From assembly GCA_017989485.1 (NCBI GenBank), contig JAGNPU010000047.1, forward strand, positions 1-9,169: 9,169 nucleotides of DNA, written 5' to 3'. This stretch comes from Neisseriaceae bacterium. GTDB lineage: Bacteria > Pseudomonadota > Gammaproteobacteria > Burkholderiales > Neisseriaceae. The position numbers and the translations under genes were made by a program. Every line of letters begins with the position of its first letter. Position 1 is the first letter of the stretch. Below the pieces are notes generated by a model. That model searched no databases, had not been told where the DNA came from, and saw only the letters and a list, made by a program, of their open reading frames with translations. Below, one piece after another: positions 7,659 through 9,169 of this stretch.

Positions 7659-7696
7659 AAAAAAGCCCAGAGGCGTGATGCGCTCTGGGCTTTTTT
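7659..7696. terminator. Bidirectional terminator between dapD and the symporter gene
   Basis: GCCCAGAG (7665-7672) and CTCTGGGC (7683-7690) form an 8-bp stem around a 10-base loop. It is flanked by six A residues on the left (7659-7664) and six T residues on the right (7691-7696), so it works for transcripts from either side. It lies 19 bases past the dapD stop and about 50 bases past the symporter stop. Confidence 0.93.
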
Positions 7697-7748
7697 GACG
7701 CGCTGTTTTTTGAGTTGGGCCCGCGGTCTGTTTGGCTGGGCGCTGATC

Positions 7749-9169
7749 TTAGGCCAGTTCGGGCGTGTCAGCAACGCTCACGCGTCGTTTGTCAAAGAGG
7801 GCCACCAAGAAGAAGGTGGTGCCGCACAAGAGCCACTCAAGGTAAATTGGGTGGTTGATAAAGGGCAAAGTGGTTTTGAAAAACTCAGGCACGGCGGGCA
7901 CAAACTGCCAGGCGGCCAGGCCGACAATGCCCACCAGCGTGGTCCAAATGGCACTGCTTTTACGACACCATTGTGGTTTAAACATCAGCATCAGAAACAC
8001 CAGGGTAAAGGCCGTGGTGAGGCTAAGGCCAATCATCATGGTTTTGACGATTTCTGAGGCTTGGAAGGCCAGCAGCAGCGTGACGACGCCGATGACGGCC
8101 ACGGACAGGCGGCTCACCAGATTAAGGCGTCGCTCGCTGGCATTCGGCGCGATCATGTTTTGGTAGATGTCACGGGTAAACAGCGTGCTTGAGCCCATTA
8201 AAATGGTGCAGGCCGTCGACACGTCGGCCGCCCAAAGGGCAGACAGCACGATGCCGGCAATCAACGGCGGCAACGACATGATGATGTGGGGCAGGGCCAG
8301 CGTGGGCATGAGGTCAGGAAACTGCACCTTGGCGACGATGCCCAATACCGCACAGAAAAAGCCGATGGGAAAAATCAGCGCCGCGCCCCAGATATAGCCT
8401 TTTTTGGCCGTGGCGGTGTCTTTCGCGCTGCAGGCAATTTGCACCGTGCCCTGGCCGCTGATGGCCTGGGTCATCATCACCACAAACCAGCCGATGAGGG
8501 TGGCCAAAGGCAAGGTGCCTTTCAGCGAGAACCAGTGATCGCCTGGCGGCAGCTGGCTGGCAATCTGGCCAAAGCCACCGGCGTTGGTGACGGCCAAAAT
8601 GGTGGCGGCGATGATGCCGAAATAAATCAGCGCCACGCTGAGAATATTGGACAGGCCGCTAGACCAAAGGCCGCCGATGAGGGCAATGCCGATAAACACC
8701 ACGGCGCTGACCATCATGCCGGATTTAAAGGTGAAAAACTCAGGCAACAGCGTCGACAAAATGGCGCCGCCGGCCAGATACTGAAGGGAGGCAATCATCA
8801 TCAACACGATTAAAATCGCCACCGCACTGATGAGGCGGCTGCTTTTGCCAAAATAGCGTTCAAACAGTTCTGGCAGGGAGCTGACGTTGAGGCGGCGGTA
8901 TTTCTCTGCCGCCACCATGCCCATGGCCAGTGCGCCAGCGGCCCAGGCGGCGTTATACCAGCCGGCAGACAGGCCATTGTTGTAGGCACTTTCGGCCACG
9001 CCCACGGTGGAGGCTGCGCCGACGGCCAGTCCGGCCACGCTCACCGCGATCAGCGGCGTGGTCATTTGGCGACCGGCCAATAAGAAGGCCGAAGCACTGC
9101 CTTTGGCCAAGCGGCTGGCGTAGGCGCTGATGCCAAATAGGGCCGCAATATACAGACACAGAATGAGAA
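7749..9169 (-). CDS. Sodium:solute symporter (SSS/SLC5) family permease, 5' end missing
   Basis: Inner-membrane secondary transporter expected to couple solute uptake to sodium (or proton) entry. The frame is open to the right edge, giving 472 visible residues; the N-terminus lies outside. The TTG at 9110 is not the real start, because coding sequence continues upstream as a first membrane helix (LILCLYIAALFGISAYASR). Family features follow: F/LLAGRQM after helix 1, EKYRRLNVSSLPELFERYFG, the GGLWSS signature near the middle, and AADVSTACTILMGSSTLFTRDIYQ, whose Ser-Thr pair corresponds to the helix 8 sodium-site region of the family. At least ten hydrophobic segments are visible. The C-terminus is a short basic/acidic cytosolic tail (FDKRRVSVADTPELA). 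The substrate cannot be assigned; the helix 8 segment resembles the pantothenate and proline branches only in general. It is convergent with dapD. Confidence 0.9.
   Translation of the reverse strand, partial: LILCLYIAALFGISAYASRLAKGSASAFLLAGRQMTTPLIAVSVAGLAVGAASTVGVAESAYNNGLSAGWYNAAWAAGALAMGMVAAEKYRRLNVSSLPELFERYFGKSSRLISAVAILIVLMMIASLQYLAGGAILSTLLPEFFTFKSGMMVSAVVFIGIALIGGLWSSGLSNILSVALIYFGIIAATILAVTNAGGFGQIASQLPPGDHWFSLKGTLPLATLIGWFVVMMTQAISGQGTVQIACSAKDTATAKKGYIWGAALIFPIGFFCAVLGIVAKVQFPDLMPTLALPHIIMSLPPLIAGIVLSALWAADVSTACTILMGSSTLFTRDIYQNMIAPNASERRLNLVSRLSVAVIGVVTLLLAFQASEIVKTMMIGLSLTTAFTLVFLMLMFKPQWCRKSSAIWTTLVGIVGLAAWQFVPAVPEFFKTTLPFINHPIYLEWLLCGTTFFLVALFDKRRVSVADTPELA

Noticed and set aside
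8286..8813. A 175-codon plus-strand frame opposite the symporter gene
   Set aside because: It is the antisense shadow of a well-supported membrane transporter; its His/Gly/Arg-rich translation fits the complement of hydrophobic codons, and it has no ribosome site.
9108..9110. TTG at 9110 as the start of the symporter
   Set aside because: The same frame stays open to the window edge and encodes a family-typical first membrane helix, so the true start lies beyond 9169.

Overview
The window reads as ordinary chromosomal DNA of a Gram-negative betaproteobacterium, most likely a member of the Neisseriales. Three things point there: a lipobox-bearing BamE lipoprotein, a Fur protein very close to the neisserial type as I remember it, and the order dapB - bamE - (divergent) fur, which I recall from Neisseria. 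Base composition looks moderately GC-rich throughout (judged by eye, not computed). I see no perfect copy of the 10-base Neisseria uptake sequence, so a more distant relative of Neisseria is likelier than Neisseria itself.

Layout from left to right. (1) The window opens inside a minus-strand gene, of which only the N-terminal signal-peptide-like 28 codons are visible. (2) Upstream of it, also on the minus strand and with its own terminator, is a membrane fatty-acid desaturase with all three histidine boxes. (3) Back to back with the desaturase, across a regulatory gap of about 270 bases, is a plus-strand DUF945/YdgA-like membrane-anchored protein, then a strong terminator, then thiD (thiamine salvage and biosynthesis). 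(4) thiD converges on the minus-strand pair bamE-dapB; the two sides share a bidirectional terminator. (5) bamE-dapB is divergent from a plus-strand cluster fur - aat - dapD with gaps of 20 and 15 bases, probably one operon. (6) dapD converges, through another bidirectional terminator, on a minus-strand sodium:solute symporter gene that runs off the right edge.

How the genes work together. DapD and DapB are both enzymes of the succinylase branch of meso-diaminopimelate/lysine synthesis, which supplies the peptidoglycan cross-link. They sit on the two arms of one divergent locus with BamE (outer-membrane protein assembly) and Fur (iron regulation). Aat is the N-end-rule aminoacyl transferase. 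The desaturase adjusts membrane fluidity. The rest is housekeeping or transport.

I found no mobile element, CRISPR array, RNA gene, toxin-antitoxin pair or defence-like cluster, and no strong case for a previously undescribed system. The points worth a second look are modest: the lack of space for a thiD promoter after a strong terminator, an inverted repeat and long leader upstream of the desaturase, an extra Cys-x-x-Cys in Fur, a low-complexity tail on the DUF945 protein, and the DAP-gene arrangement around fur.
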